A stretch of DNA of 64,000 bases, taken from NCBI RefSeq assembly GCF_000801105.2, contig NC_079512.1:25933848-25997847 (forward strand), given 5' to 3'. A program made the position numbers and the translations under genes. The stretch comes from Raphanus sativus (lineage: Eukaryota; Streptophyta; Magnoliopsida; Brassicales; Brassicaceae). Shown one piece after another: positions 1 to 13,692 of this stretch. Under the pieces are notes generated by a model. The model searched no databases, was not told the DNA's origin, and saw only the letters and a list, made by a program, of their open reading frames with translations. How positions within the stretch are numbered: position 1 is the stretch's first letter; every line of letters starts with the position of its first letter.

Positions 1-289
1 TTCCTTTAGAATAAGACTAGACAAGGAGTACGGACTACATTTGTTATAGTAAGAGTTAGGCTCGGCGGTAACTAACTAGGCTTCGAAGAGTTAAAAAAAA
101 AGTCTCAAACATGTCCTAGTTTAGGTTGTTCAATACAACTCTCATTTTATAAAGTATCGACACCTTTTCAATATGCGGGATATTATTCAAGACAAGGAAA
201 AAATTGCTACGTATCCAAATATGCCAGTTGTGAATGAGTCGACCATCCCCAGCAAGTAAAATGGAAGGGAAAGAGTGAGGAAAACCGAC
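1..289 (-). other. Probable intron of the UBP12 gene
   Basis: Follows a good 5' splice site at 289/290 on the minus strand (CAG|GTCGG). It contains no recognisable exon. It is most likely a long intron that continues to the left of the window, though a truncated gene cannot be excluded. Confidence 0.5.
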
Positions 290-2478
<2,189 letters not shown>

Positions 2479-2504
2479 TGGCCGGAGAAGGGTTGACGGG
2501 TGGG

Positions 2505-2531
2505 ATCGACGACGACGACGACGACGACGAA
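2505..2531. repeat. GAC/GTC trinucleotide microsatellite
   Basis: About eight consecutive cgacga-type triplets just upstream of the UBP12 start codon, in its presumed 5' leader. Seen directly. Confidence 0.85.
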
Positions 2532-3406
2532 GAACAGAGAAAAAATCAAAGAGGAAGAGGCAAAGTGTGACTAGAGAGACATTACAATACAATTGCTCTT
2601 TCTTTTCTTACTCTTTTCGATATTATTTTTTCGATAATTTCAAGAGGCTATTACTGTAATTTCGCACCGCTCCGTACTCAGATTTATCTTTTTTTCTCCG
2701 AGGTTGAGTCCTTTCTAACGAGACAGACCAATGATAGAGCAACACGTCTAAGACTTAGGACGTAACTACGGGGGCATTACTGTAGTTATCTGTATTCTCT
2801 CTTGGGCTATTACGTGAAAGTTTTTCTCTTCACTTTGGGCCTTGGGACAACTGGGTTTTTAGGTGTATGATCTTCTTATACTCATGTTCATGACCAAGAC
2901 CAAAAGAAACCCAAAATCATAGAAGTCAATAATTAAAATAGAAGATTGTACAAGGGGTTTCTTTGTCATGATCAAAACTATTTGGGGCCTTTTAGAAAAA
3001 CTATAATTCTAGTATTTTCCTACATCCTTAAGCTAGGCATGTGGTTTAAGACCAAACCAAAAAAATTATGTTCTGTTCGGTTCAATTCAACATGTTTAAA
3101 AAAATTCAGTTCAGTTAATTCAGTTTCGTAAATAAAAGTTTCAAATTCAACATTAACCAAAATTTTGAATCGAATTAACTAAAATTTTGAACAATTAAAC
3201 CGAATTCGTAACCAAACTGAAACTGTATTAACCTAAAATTTTCTTGAAAGAAAAACTAAATTAGATCGAACCAAAATTTTCTCCGGTTTAATTCGAACCA
3301 AACTACCTAAATTCCGAACTGTGCGAACCGAACTACCTGAACCCACAGGGCTACTTAAGCCATTACCTGTGAAAATGACAGAACAAAGATTGTGAAGAAA
3401 CATAAA
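2532..3406. other. Divergent intergenic region between UBP12 and ATXR4
   Basis: About 0.9 kb shared by two divergent genes. The UBP12 side has a pyrimidine/purine-rich leader. The ATXR4 side is largely occupied by the AACC-rich element described at 3033-3354. No other gene was seen. Confidence 0.6.
3033..3354. mobile_element. Small non-autonomous hAT-like element, AACCGAA-rich
   Basis: The left end TAGGCATGTGG and right end CCACAGGGCTA form an imperfect terminal inverted repeat. The flanks on both sides share CTTAAGC, a probable target duplication of 7 bp (8 bp would be typical for hAT). The interior is a degenerate field of aaccgaa/ggttcgg words. It belongs with the better preserved copies at 48151 and 54879. 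Confidence 0.45.
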
Positions 3407-5291
3407 ATGTCACGGTTTGCTTTAGGTCGTTACAACCGTTACCTCTCCCGCCTTAAGCCTCTACCTCATCTGAACAAGCCTTTGCTTTTCTCTTCCACTG
3501 CTACCTCGAGTCAAGATGGTGCCGCTTGCCAGACCGGTCCGCCACCGATCCGGGTCGGACTCACCGAGTCAGCGGGTCGGGCTGTTTTCGCAACTCGTAG
3601 AATTAATTCCGGAGATCTTATACACACGGCGAAGCCTGTCTTAGCTTGCCCTTCCCTCCTCTCCCTCGACTCAGTCTGCTATCTTTGCCTCAAGAAACTC
3701 GTGGGCTCTGCTAAGTTTGAAGATCGTGGAGTCTCGTATTGCAGCCAAGAGTGCCAAGACAACGCAAAGGTCCTATCTTTAGTTTCCCTTATGAATATGT
3801 CTTTAGTGCTGTGTGATTCTAAAAACCGGTTGTGTCTTGTGTTGTCCCCCTAATGTCTGCAAAGTGTTCGACGAAATGCTTCAATGAGAAATAAAAACAT
3901 TTTTTATCTTTTTTTTGTGCTAGAGATTAATTATCACCCTACCTGTGTACTTTTGATGATTTATATATATATATATTTTTTTTTTTTTTCATGATTTACA
4001 GGGGTTTTATGATGTTGAAACTAGAGGAGATTGGTCAAGTTTTGTTGATTATTGTAGGTATGGTGTACTCAACATTGTCCTTCTTTACATATCTGAGCAT
4101 GTAGACTAATAAGATGCCTCTATTTGGCACTAATGATGACTACTCTCTGTTATCTGTTTGTCAGGACGCACAACTTCAAGTACCCGCTTATGGTCAAGAG
4201 GTTGAGTTGTATGGTAATTTCAGGTGCCCTGTCCGCAGACTGTCTTGACATACTTCAACCAGCTACATTATCTTCCGCGATGCTTTCAAAAGTGAGTTAT
4301 TCAGGACGAAAAAAAAATACTAATTATAGATTTTCAAAACTTTAGAGTCAAGAGACAAGGGGCTGATACATAGTGACTTGTGCAATTGGATTACATTCCC
4401 ATTGATTATCTACACATTACACTATCTGAAGCTCACCTTTGTCTCTGTAGTATTCATCACAGCCATGAGTAATTACTTTAAAACTTAATTTGAATCCATT
4501 GGCCCCATGAAGTGATAGTAACTGGCTTGTTATTGTTTTAGATAGAGGACGGTTATGGCTTGCTATGGAATGCATTCAGGAAGGCAAATTTCACGGAAGA
4601 TGATGTTGCTTGTATCCTTAGAGCTAAATATTATTACATCAATTCCAATATATTTTCCACTGTTCTGGCTTTCATCTCCTCTCTGCTATTTATACATCCC
4701 CTTAACATCTGGAAGTTTTAACTAAACAATGGTATACGGGTATTCTCGCCCGGATCCGTATCAATGCATTTCGAATTGATCTGGTTGGAGGCTCATGTGG
4801 TGAAGACCTTCTTTCACTGGCTGCAGCTTCTGTTGAAGGTGAAGGTTCAGTTGGCCATGCCGTTTATATGCTACCTTCCTTCTACAATCATGACTGTGGT
4901 ATTTCATCTCAAATCTTTACTTTATTTCTTGTAAAGACTCTCGAGGCATCATAAGAAAAGTAAGTGATGACTAGATTGAATGTGCACAGACCCCAACGCA
5001 CACATATTCTGGTTGCAGAACGCAGATGCAAGGTTGATGACTCTCCGCGATGTCGAAGAAGGTTTGGTCTTTTCATTCCTCAAAAACTGAGATTTCCAGT
5101 TAGCATGTATCTCAATCTTGTTGGTTATTCCATTTCAATGGGTAACAATACAATGCATATGTATATTTGCAGGGGAAGAGCTTCGGATATGTTATATAGA
5201 TGCAAGCATGGGATATGAGGCTCGGCAAACACTACTCTCTCAAGGCTTTGGCTTCTGCTGCAACTGCTTACGCTGCCAGTCTAGGGACTGA
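3407..5291 (+). CDS. ATXR4: SET-domain protein ATXR4/SDG38
   Basis: Encodes a SET-domain protein related to histone-lysine methyltransferases; a direct substrate cannot be read from sequence. Exons: 3407-3769, 4002-4057, 4165-4291, 4542-4611, 4716-4898, 4990-5061 and 5173-5291. All have GT-AG borders and matching phases, giving 329 residues (about 325 in Arabidopsis from memory). Exon 1 has the SET start (GLTESAGRAVFATRRI) followed by a Cys-rich insert (CYLCLKK, SYCSQECQ) resembling a MYND-type zinc finger. Exon 5 ends in MLPSFYNHDC, which with PNAH in exon 6 forms the SET NHxCxPNA catalytic signature. Exon 7 gives GEELRICYID and a post-SET-like FGFCCNCLRCQSRD tail. The ATG at 3407 starts MSRFALGR; a longer reading from 3392 would need a GTG start. 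Adjacent to UBP12, as in Arabidopsis AT5G06620. Confidence 0.92.
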
Positions 5292-6225
5292 TTAACTCTT
5301 TCCTTTCTCTGCATCTTTACTTTTCATTTTCATGTGTAATAAGAGGAATCATCATGTTATGAACCGAATATGTAATCAACGATTTTATTCACAACAAGTA
5401 CTGATTCACCAGAATCCAATACAACTTCCTATCGATTATCTGGTGACAATCGAAGCTCAGCAATCACCAGATCACTGATCGATGAACTCCATTTCGTAAA
5501 CCCTAATTTAGAATATTACAAAATGCATAAGGAACTTCTAAATTGTCGAGACTCTTATTTATAGTCATCTGAAGTTGCTAACTTCAAAGACTAATGAAAT
5601 GGAGTCTTTCCCTTAAGCTGTTGTACCAGCACAGCATCTTCGCTTCTTTCTCTCAGGTTACCAGCTACTCATGATCATATCACAACAAGATAAATAATGC
5701 ATACGGCTAGCTACGTATTAGGTCTGGCATTTTGTCCGAACTAGCCAGAGCGAACTGAAATTTTTGGTTAGTTTGGTTTGGTTCGATTCGATAGGTTTAA
5801 AATAAATCTGGTTTTGGGTTTACTTTGGTTTGCTTTGAAAAATTATAACAGATTTATTCCAAATCTCAAATTAAACTAACCAAATTAACTGAATTAACCA
5901 GAATTTAGTTGAAGTCTTAACAAAACTAATCAAAATTTTAACTGATATCAAAAAATATTGTCAGATTTTGAAAAAACCAAACTAACTGAAATACCGAACC
6001 AAATTATATTCCGGATTAATTCGATAAATTTATACTGAATTAACTGAAAATCGAATAACTCGGGAACCCGTATGCCTACTAATTAAGTGTTACCGTTTAT
6101 ATGGGGTTTGATAGTACAAGAGACTGAAATCATCTCTTTTCTTGCAAAATCGATAAAAATAATCTTGTTTAATCCAAAACACATAGGTACCCCCAAAAAC
6201 ATACTCCTACACCATATGAGGTTTC
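5292..6225. other. Intergenic region between ATXR4 and the TBP retrocopy (convergent genes)
   Basis: Holds the ATXR4 3' UTR, a candidate solo LTR (5355-5687) and a degenerate aaccgaat/ggtttgg-rich tract at about 5730-6075 resembling the AACC-rich hAT-like repeats, but without convincing ends. No gene seen. Confidence 0.55.
5355..5687 (-). mobile_element. Candidate solo LTR (Copia-like)
   Basis: Read on the minus strand, this 333-bp stretch begins TGTTGTGATATG and ends TTCATAACA, the TGTT...AACA inverted ends of an LTR. It contains a TATA-like CTATAAATAAGAG in the right place. The flanking 5-mers (catca, agata) do not match, so target-site duplication is not supported. A solo LTR is inferred; a diverged fragment is equally possible. 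Confidence 0.35.
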
Positions 6226-6858
6226 TCATACTTGGTTATATACTCGGCTATTGATGCATATCTTCTTGAACTGTGTGAGGACAGGGTATATATTCTCAAA
6301 GGCTTTGTAGGTATCCTCTCTCTTCTTGGCACCAGTGATAACAATCTTCCCAGACACAAAGATCAGTAGCACAATCTTTGGTTCCCTCATCCTGTATATG
6401 AGTCCCGGAAACATCTCCGGCTCGTAGCTCAAGAAATCTGAGTGATTAGAGGCGGCGAGAAGCTCAAGCCTTATAGGGAACTTCAAGTCACAAGAGGCTA
6501 CAATGTTCTGGATCTTGAAGTCTTTGAACCTTGCGTCGAATCCAAGTTTCTGAACTATACGAGCGTACTTCCTCGCAGCCAACTTGGAGAAGCACTCGGT
6601 TTTGGCTCCGGTGCACACCATTCTCCCCGAGGCGAAGATTAACGCTGTTGTTTTTGGTTCTCTTATCCTCATGATCACCGCCGCGAAACGTTTAGGGTTG
6701 TATTCAGCGTTCCGTGCTTTTAAAGCTATCTCTTTTAGGTCTAGCTTGCAGTCCAAGTTAACCGTCGAGACGATGTTTTGAAGAGTGGGAACTATCCCTG
6801 AAGGATGATTGGTAAGGTCCACTGGATCAGTACTACCTCGCAATTCTTCATCGCTCAT
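6226..6858 (-). CDS. Intronless TATA-box-binding protein (TBP) retrocopy
   Basis: A single uninterrupted 210-codon frame encodes a TBP-like protein, the DNA-binding subunit of TFIID that bends TATA-box DNA. The N-terminus ([15 protein letters not shown]) leads into the [20 protein letters not shown] start of the saddle. Both direct repeats are complete. The four phenylalanines that kink TATA DNA are kept (F58, F75, F150, F167), as are [14 protein letters not shown] and [20 protein letters not shown]. Arabidopsis TBP genes have several coding introns and about 200 residues. Here there are none, and the usual short C-terminus is replaced by [11 protein letters not shown]. Several residues that are normally constant differ (ASCDL for [13 protein letters not shown] for AYSHAAF). 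No TBP lies between ATXR4 and GIS2 in Arabidopsis, so this is probably an inserted retrocopy under some constraint. No poly(A) relic or target duplication was recognised. Expression is unknown. Confidence 0.85.
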   Translation of the reverse strand: MSDEELRGSTDPVDLTNHPSGIVPTLQNIVSTVNLDCKLDLKEIALKARNAEYNPKRFAAVIMRIREPKTTALIFASGRMVCTGAKTECFSKLAARKYARIVQKLGFDARFKDFKIQNIVASCDLKFPIRLELLAASNHSDFLSYEPEMFPGLIYRMREPKIVLLIFVSGKIVITGAKKREDTYKAFENIYPVLTQFKKICINSRVYNQV

Positions 6859-8699
6859 TCTCCTCTTGATATAGGGATCAGATCCAATGTTTTGGTTCCG
6901 ACACGGAAACTAGGGTTTGGTAGCATCATTCGAAAGATTAAAAAAAAGGTGAAGCTTTCTTATACAAAAGATTAGAGAATTGGATTGGATTGGAGAGGTG
7001 CTTACCAAAAGGAGATTTGATTGCGTTCTCCCAAAAGAGGGTTGGTGGAGCTGTGAGAGGCGACGGACTTGCGTTTTGAAATTAGGGAACCTTATAGAGG
7101 TGTATAGGTATATAAAGTTGCCTAAGCTACCCCTACCGTCTTTGTGATCCCGAGGGTGTTTCAGGAAAATCATGAGTTGACCGACTTTGCCTTTTTCTAT
7201 CTTTATAAACTGATTCATAAATAAAATTAAAAAAATCTGTCAAACTCATTAATTATATATAGATTGCAAAATTAATGATTCATTAATGCTTCTACACCGG
7301 AAGATCTGAGTTTCGAGCCACAGAAAAAACGAAATTATGCGAATTAAAGAAAAAAACTTACAAAATATCTGAAGCATAGCGCAAAAAGTACCGGTCAAAC
7401 GTTGATCCATATGACAACTCAAGTGATGCAGCGAGACGAAAATCTTCATAGAACAAGTAGAACTGTCGGTTGTAAAATCGTCTGTAACATTTCTCGGTTT
7501 GTAATAACATAATCATCCAATATTAAATATAAATATATACATATATTGCAGATTATCATAATTAATATATTATATATAAAATCTTATGAAAAATAAAATA
7601 ATATAAATTTTATTATTTATAAATCATAATATTTATTATACTAGTACTACTATATACATTTAGTATATTATTATATACTTTTTAAAAATTTAGGCCGTAT
7701 AAATAACATTTTAGGCTGTGATTAGATTAGTCATCATAAGAATTAACTGTTGAGTCGGAGCCTATTGTGTTTCTTGAACATTTATAAAACTGGTCTTGAA
7801 AGGTACTATTACAATCCATCAACGTAGTTCCTTGCTTATGTATGATGCATCACAAGACTTTATGAGACACTTTGCAAAATGGAGCAGAAGTAAATAAATC
7901 TTGTTGAATCAGAAACACATAAATAAATATCGAGACAGGGAAAAAGTACTCCCACCATAGATAGTTCTCCTCCATACTTGCTTATACTCAATTAGTATGC
8001 CTTGTAAGGTACAACTCCCAAACTAATTAACAAATCCATCGTCAATATGTCACTTTGGAAACTTTTACACAGTCGCACTCCTTAGACCGCAAGAACAAAA
8101 GGTCAAGAAGAATCGTGCAGATGAGGAAACTAAGATGTGACATATCACAATTACCATCTAACTATATTAATTTCGAGGGATCCACCTATAAATTTGTACT
8201 ATATATATGCTAGTTCATGGCGGTTCTAAAATGATCATAAAAGAAAAGCTCTTCATAAAAACTTTGACATGACATATCAGATTAGTGACGGTAGATTAAC
8301 AGGTATAACTAACATAAATTCCAATTTTATTAGCCACTAATATCATTACAATGGAAACAAATAACAGTATACAAATAGTATTTTCTCTTAAGAAAATTGA
8401 CCAAAGTACATAATAAAAGTTTCTTCTGTTGTTTTAAGAAAAACAACTTGGAACTGCATTTCAGCTAATTGAATTCTGAATGCATGTGGTTCTGGGAAAT
8501 ATTGTAGAATATTTCAACTAATATTTCATAACAACTATATAAGAATACAATAACTTAATCATCTAATATCTCTCTGTATAAATGTGTTACATTGTATTGT
8601 ACTTTTTAAATATTATAAGTTTATTGTTTTGTCAATAACATGTGTTTTACTGGATTTTAATACATTGGATGTGGTAATAGCTCGACAGCAAGTTAAGAA
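6859..8699. other. Intergenic region upstream of the TBP retrocopy
   Basis: The first ~350 bp could be a leader and promoter for the TBP copy. On the minus strand a GGTAAGCACC donor-like site near 7007 and a pyrimidine tract before 6930 could outline a leader intron, but this is weak. The rest is AT-rich sequence with no recognisable gene. Confidence 0.5.
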
Positions 8700-10027
8700 T
8701 CCTCTAGTCTATATTTGAGAAGTGACTTGTCACATGTTTTCTCTACAATCGTTTTCACAAAAATAATTATGATGTGGCTATTAAGATTGATGACATGTCA
8801 TATGGTTAAATATGATATGGACAATTACATTTAATGCTGATATATTTTTTTGGAAATATTTTTAGAATATGGCAATAACTCATATATTATATTTAATATT
8901 GATTTATATTTTTGGTAAACTTTGTGGAATATGATAATAAGTCATAAATAATCACTAAAATAAATATATTCAAATATGATATTTTGAATTTCGAAATATT
9001 ATATAATTTATTTTTATAATTATAAAATTTTATTATCTAAATTTTTCTAAATTTTCGGAATTTAAAAAAAATTAAATCGTAATATCATTAGTTTCTTTTA
9101 GGTATCTACAAATTATGTAATTATTATTTAGTTTTAATTTTTGATAACTATACAATTTTATATGATTTTTAGTAATTTTGTACAAGTTAATTTAATACAT
9201 TTAACCAAATGAAATAAATATTTTTTTAATCTACGATTTTAACTTTATATATATCATTCTTAAATATAATTTAAAATAAATAAAAAATTTCTCTTAATTT
9301 TATGCTTAATTAATGATATTTATATTAATTATTGGTCAAAAATAAAAATATATAATATTAATAAATTACATTTTAAAATATAAAATTTAACTTTTAAAAA
9401 TTCATCACTATAATACACCTATTACATCAGGAAAACACCTAGATTAATAATTGAACATGACTACTAAAATTGATGACATGTCTTATAGATTAATATGACA
9501 TGGACAATTATATTTAATGTTAATCTATATTTTTGATAAACTTTCGAATTTCGATTATATTCAATTATGGCATTTCAAATTTCGAAATATCATTTAAATT
9601 AAACATATTTAAAAAATATATACATATTTTTAGAAAATTATAAAAATTAAATCATAAAATCAAATTAAATCGTAAAATTATTAGTTTCTTATATATATCT
9701 ATACATTTTATAAATATTGTTTAATTTTAATTTTTTACAATTATGCAATTTTACATATTTATTTAATATATTTAATTAAAATAAATAGATAGAAAAATCT
9801 ACCTCAGATTATAATTTAAAATATATACATGCACATTCTTAAATATAATTCAAAATAAACAAAATTATTTTTATCTTAATTTTAATGTTCAGTTAAATCA
9901 AATTTATATTAAATATTGATAAGAAAAGAAAACTTATAATATTAATAAAAGTTAAATATAATTTATATTTATCTATTAAAAATATTTTAAAATTCTTTTA
10001 CTGCACATGGTGCAGGAAAACACCTAG
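8700..10027 (+). mobile_element. Non-autonomous Helitron with internal tandem duplication
   Basis: Starts TCCTCTAGTCTATATTTGAG after an A and ends at CTAG followed by T, the Helitron A|TC...CTAG|T arrangement. A perfect 6-bp-stem hairpin CTGCACATGGTGCAG (10001-10015) sits 8 nt before the terminal CTAG. A second, hairpin-less terminus-like motif (GGAAAACACCTAG) occurs at 9430-9442. The sequence after it (ttgatgacatgtc..., about 9456-9530) repeats the early part of the element (about 8771-8850). No Rep/helicase coding sequence is present, so it would depend on an autonomous relative. Confidence 0.65.
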
Positions 10028-10184
10028 TTCTAATTTTAAATAATAAACAATAAAAAAACATTTTCATAACTACTTTAAGTTTATTATGAAAAGGACAAAA
10101 TTAACTCTTTTAAATAATTTATAAATATTTAAGAATTATTTATAAAAGTTTATAAATTCAGTATCACCCTCTTATAATACTAAA

Positions 10185-11120
10185 CTAGATTTTGACCCGT
10201 TCGACCGGGCGGATATTTATTTTATGTTTTTTTAATATTAAATGATGTATTTGTAATATTTAAATATAAATTTAGATTGGAAATTAATCTTTGCAGTTAT
10301 AACTAAAATTAAAATTTTAATAAAATATTCTGATATAAGTTTTAAATTTCCTAATTAAAATAATATAGAGGTGGTCATAATTTTTTCCAATTCAAAAATC
10401 TTAGCATCCCTCAAATACAAAAGACAATAAAATTAAAAATACATAAAATATATAACCATATTTGGAGCTATAATTTCTATTAAAATAAATTTGTTAAAGA
10501 AAAATAATGTTGCGCTGTTTTTGTTTATTTCTAAAGTTTGACCCGTGACCGTATAAATATTTTCTTTCAGTTTAATTTTTTTTTCTGTACTAATCGTATA
10601 CTATATATATTTGTAAATTAAAATGTATTACATAATTGTTAATATAACATTTTAAAACATAACGATTTTATTTATTACTTTAAAAGAATTATATTTTGTG
10701 ATTTAGTCGTCTATTATATCCTAGTGTATCATATAAACAAATCTTATATTTATAACAAATTTGACTTATATAGGAAGCATTATGCTAATAATATATGAAA
10801 AATATATTTTATTTATATTTTATATAAATTGATTATGATGTGTGATTTTTTATTTTATTATTTATTACTAATAAATATTAAAAATATTTAATATGTTAAT
10901 ACGAAATATATTAGGAAATATATTTTGGATAAGATTTTATCAAAGAAATCTATTATTTAAATTAGGAAAAACATTAAATGCTTAAATCTGTTATTTAAAT
11001 TAGGAAAAGACAATCATACTTAAATATAACTTCATTTAATACTTTAGTGGCATGACAATGTAAATATAGTGAAAAATTAAGGGTTAATTTAATTTTGTAC
11101 TTCTGTTTTAATATAATAGA
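10185..11120 (-). mobile_element. Non-autonomous Helitron, minus orientation
   Basis: On the minus strand it begins TCTATTATATTAAAACAGAA (11120 downward) after an A. It ends with a hairpin-like CCCGGTCGAACGGG, then TCAAAATCTAG (terminus at 10185) followed by T. Length 936 bp, AT-rich and non-coding. Borders and orientation are read directly; mobility by a partner element is inferred. Confidence 0.65.
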
Positions 11121-11603
11121 TTCGAAATAATAATCACTAGATCAAAAATCCAAATATTAGAATATTTTTGATTAAATATATTTTCGAAAAGTAGTATACA
11201 ACTTAGTGTAATTCAAGCAATTTCTCCAACAAAGCAATGATACAAATTACTAAATTACATATTACACTCGTCGTGTAGTTTAGTTTAAATTTACTGGCCA
11301 ACTAATACCAACACATAAAAGACTTAAATTAGTAAAAAAAAAGTATGAATACTAAACAAAATAAAAACGTGGGCGTATTCGTATGTTATAATTAAATGTC
11401 ATTTATAGGTGCATACTCCATCGGGAATTGAATGGAGGAACACAGAGAAGAACGTACTTGCAAGGTGCCAATTTAACATGCAAAGCCAGAGTGGGCACTT
11501 AGACAAGTACCCAAAAAATAAAATAAAACTTTCTCTCTTCTCTCTTCTCTCTTCTCTCTTCTCTCTTCTTAGCCTTCAAACTCACTACTCTTGCCATATC
11601 AAA
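11121..11603. promoter_or_regulatory. Upstream region and leader of the GIS2 gene
   Basis: About 480 bp between the Helitron and the GIS2 start. It includes a heptamer microsatellite (TTCTCTC, about five and a half copies, 11531-11570) just upstream of the ATG, a typical CT-rich plant leader. No clear TATA box is assigned. Confidence 0.4.
11531..11570. repeat. TTCTCTC heptamer microsatellite
   Basis: Perfect 7-bp tandem repeat in the presumed 5' leader of the GIS2 gene. It keeps the reading frame open upstream of the assigned ATG. Confidence 0.85.
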
Positions 11604-12134
11604 ATGAAGACTCATGACTTCATGAACGTTGAGTCTTTCTCCCCCAAGGTTAGACCGATTCGCCTTTTCGGCTTCGAGTTTGGAACTTCTCATGAAGAAT
11701 CTGAGTCCAGTGAAAGCATCAACGAAGTCAATACCACTAGCAATACCAAAGACAAGAGATTCAAGTGCAACTACTGCTACCGAAAGTTTCCTACTTCACA
11801 AGCCCTAGGCGGCCATCAGAACGCTCACAAGAGAGAACGTCAACAAACCAAACGCTTCCACCTCCATTCAAACGCAGCCGCTTTTTTCCACCGCAACAAA
11901 TACCACTTTGATGCTTCTAGGTTCTTTGAGGATCATGTTAGCCTTGAAGCTGCTCGCATCAGTGATGCAAGATTAGGGTTGTTGCGTAGGTATAATAACT
12001 CATCAAAAAGTTGTGATCATGATCATACATCTTACCAGACTAGACCGACGTATGGTGGTAATAGCAGGCGTGATTTATTTTACGAGTCCAAAACGAATGT
12101 AACGGACCACGTGAGTTTGGATCTACGCCTCTAG
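11604..12134 (+). CDS. GIS2: C2H2 zinc-finger factor GIS2 (trichome regulator)
   Basis: Intronless 176-residue single-finger C2H2 transcription factor. The finger (about residues 54-74) reads [20 protein letters not shown] then NAH, with the plant-specific QALGGH helix. The C-terminus ends DHVSLDLRL, an LxLxL EAR-type repression motif. The N-terminal [20 protein letters not shown] and the end match Arabidopsis GIS2, which acts in gibberellin/cytokinin control of trichome initiation (family knowledge). The start at 11604 matches that protein. An in-frame upstream ATG at 11478 would add 42 residues translated from CT-rich leader and is judged less likely. It appears about 15 residues shorter than remembered Arabidopsis GIS2, the gap being between the finger and the EAR end. 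Position after ATXR4 and before the kinesin fits AT5G06650. Confidence 0.88.
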   Translation: MKTHDFMNVESFSPKVRPIRLFGFEFGTSHEESESSESINEVNTTSNTKDKRFKCNYCYRKFPTSQALGGHQNAHKRERQQTKRFHLHSNAAAFFHRNKYHFDASRFFEDHVSLEAARISDARLGLLRRYNNSSKSCDHDHTSYQTRPTYGGNSRRDLFYESKTNVTDHVSLDLRL

Positions 12135-13692
12135 TTAATTTTTTAAAAAATATTATCTCTAGTTTTTTTTTTGTATTGTTTACCTATAATAGTTTCAATC
12201 GACATAATATTACTGTTAAACTAGTTCATGCAGATAAAATAAATAACTCTCAACGGTGATCTTGTACACTAGATAATCTAAAATAGAACTAGAAACGTAC
12301 AAACACAATGAAACGTTAAGTTAAACCGAGTAGTTAATTTGATTCTTGTAATTTCAAAACATTAATAAATCTGTATCTGAGATTTGAAATCTACAGAAAG
12401 AGAATAAAAAAGAAATATAAAATTATTCATCCCGTACGTTTACCACCAATGTAAATTTATCATTGAACCTTCTTTGCAACTAAAAGCACTTTCTTTAAAC
12501 ATTCTCTCTTTAAAGTGTCACAAAAAGTAGTTAAAATCGAAAATTCAATAATTAATATATTTGCTAGCTCGATTATTTTCTATTTTTTATTTCTTCAATT
12601 TTGGTTACATCTACTTGATCTGAAAATATGTTTTGGTTGGTCCTGGAATGTCCACGCCAATAACATTAACTCTCAAATCAAAATGGAATCACAAGAGGGA
12701 CCCAATTAAAACATCACCACTAAGTATAACTTGAACATTATTTACATTTTACATCACTCCTTTATTGTATTTACTCCAGTCGATAAGATAACATTATTTA
12801 CATTTTACATCACTCCTTTATTGTATTTACTCCAGTCAATAAGGCAAACCAAATAAAAAGGTTATTATTTGTTAGAACTTTTTTGTTTATATACAACGTA
12901 TGCAGTATTTAATAACTCAATTGCTGTCAAGTAATAATCATCGCCTTATGTTCTCTAGTCCAATGTATCGGCCTATACAAGCCAACATAGAGTATAGTAT
13001 TTCTATGATAAAACACTATAAAGGACGTGTCTCCAATTCTATATAGTTACGCATGAACTGAGAAGTTTTAACTAGAAGAATGTATATGACTATTCGAGCC
13101 CGAGGTAACTAAACATCGGATCCTAGTTGATGTGCAACACAATTATTGATGTGTGATGTGAGAAAAGACGTTGGTGGGTACATAGATCGTCCTATATCTA
13201 TATTAATTTCAATCTAACTTGGGTTGTACAAAGTACAAAGGAAAAGTTTCATCATAAATAAAGGAAATATTCATGTCCCACATATTAAAATCTTAACCTA
13301 AAGTATCAAATGTGAATAGAAAAAGGCAAATGATAGCCAAATTATATGACCTAATTATAGAAAAAGAAAAGGATGTCTCACTTCACATATGTTATTTGGC
13401 TCACCATTTTCCACGTACGTTTACTTTTTGGGTGTAAAATCTTATGTCTTTTGATAGGGGCAAAACTCTTATGCCGTATGGAGAGCTGAGTAGCTGGATA
13501 CTGATTTTGTGTTCGTTTTAGCTGAAACATAATGAAGTTGAAGACAAACACATTCAAAGTTTCAAGGTTTAACTTTCCCTATCCAGTTTGGTTTTGATTC
13601 GGATTGCTTGTACATAATCTGATCTTCATTGAGGTTAGCATGCCTTAGAAATCATATACATAAGCTAATCCAGCGATGAACATGCTATCATG
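12135..13692. other. Intergenic region downstream of GIS2
   Basis: AT-rich 3' flank with no recognisable gene apart from a perfect-looking 56-bp tandem duplication at 12734-12845. Confidence 0.5.
12734..12845. repeat. 56-bp tandem duplication
   Basis: Two adjacent copies (12734-12789 and 12790-12845) beginning aacattatttacattttac, differing at a few bases near their ends. A local slippage-type duplication. Confidence 0.85.

Noticed and set aside
5730..6075. A further bounded hAT-like element in the AACC-rich tract
   Set aside because: Composition matches the family, but inverted ends and target duplication were not convincing.
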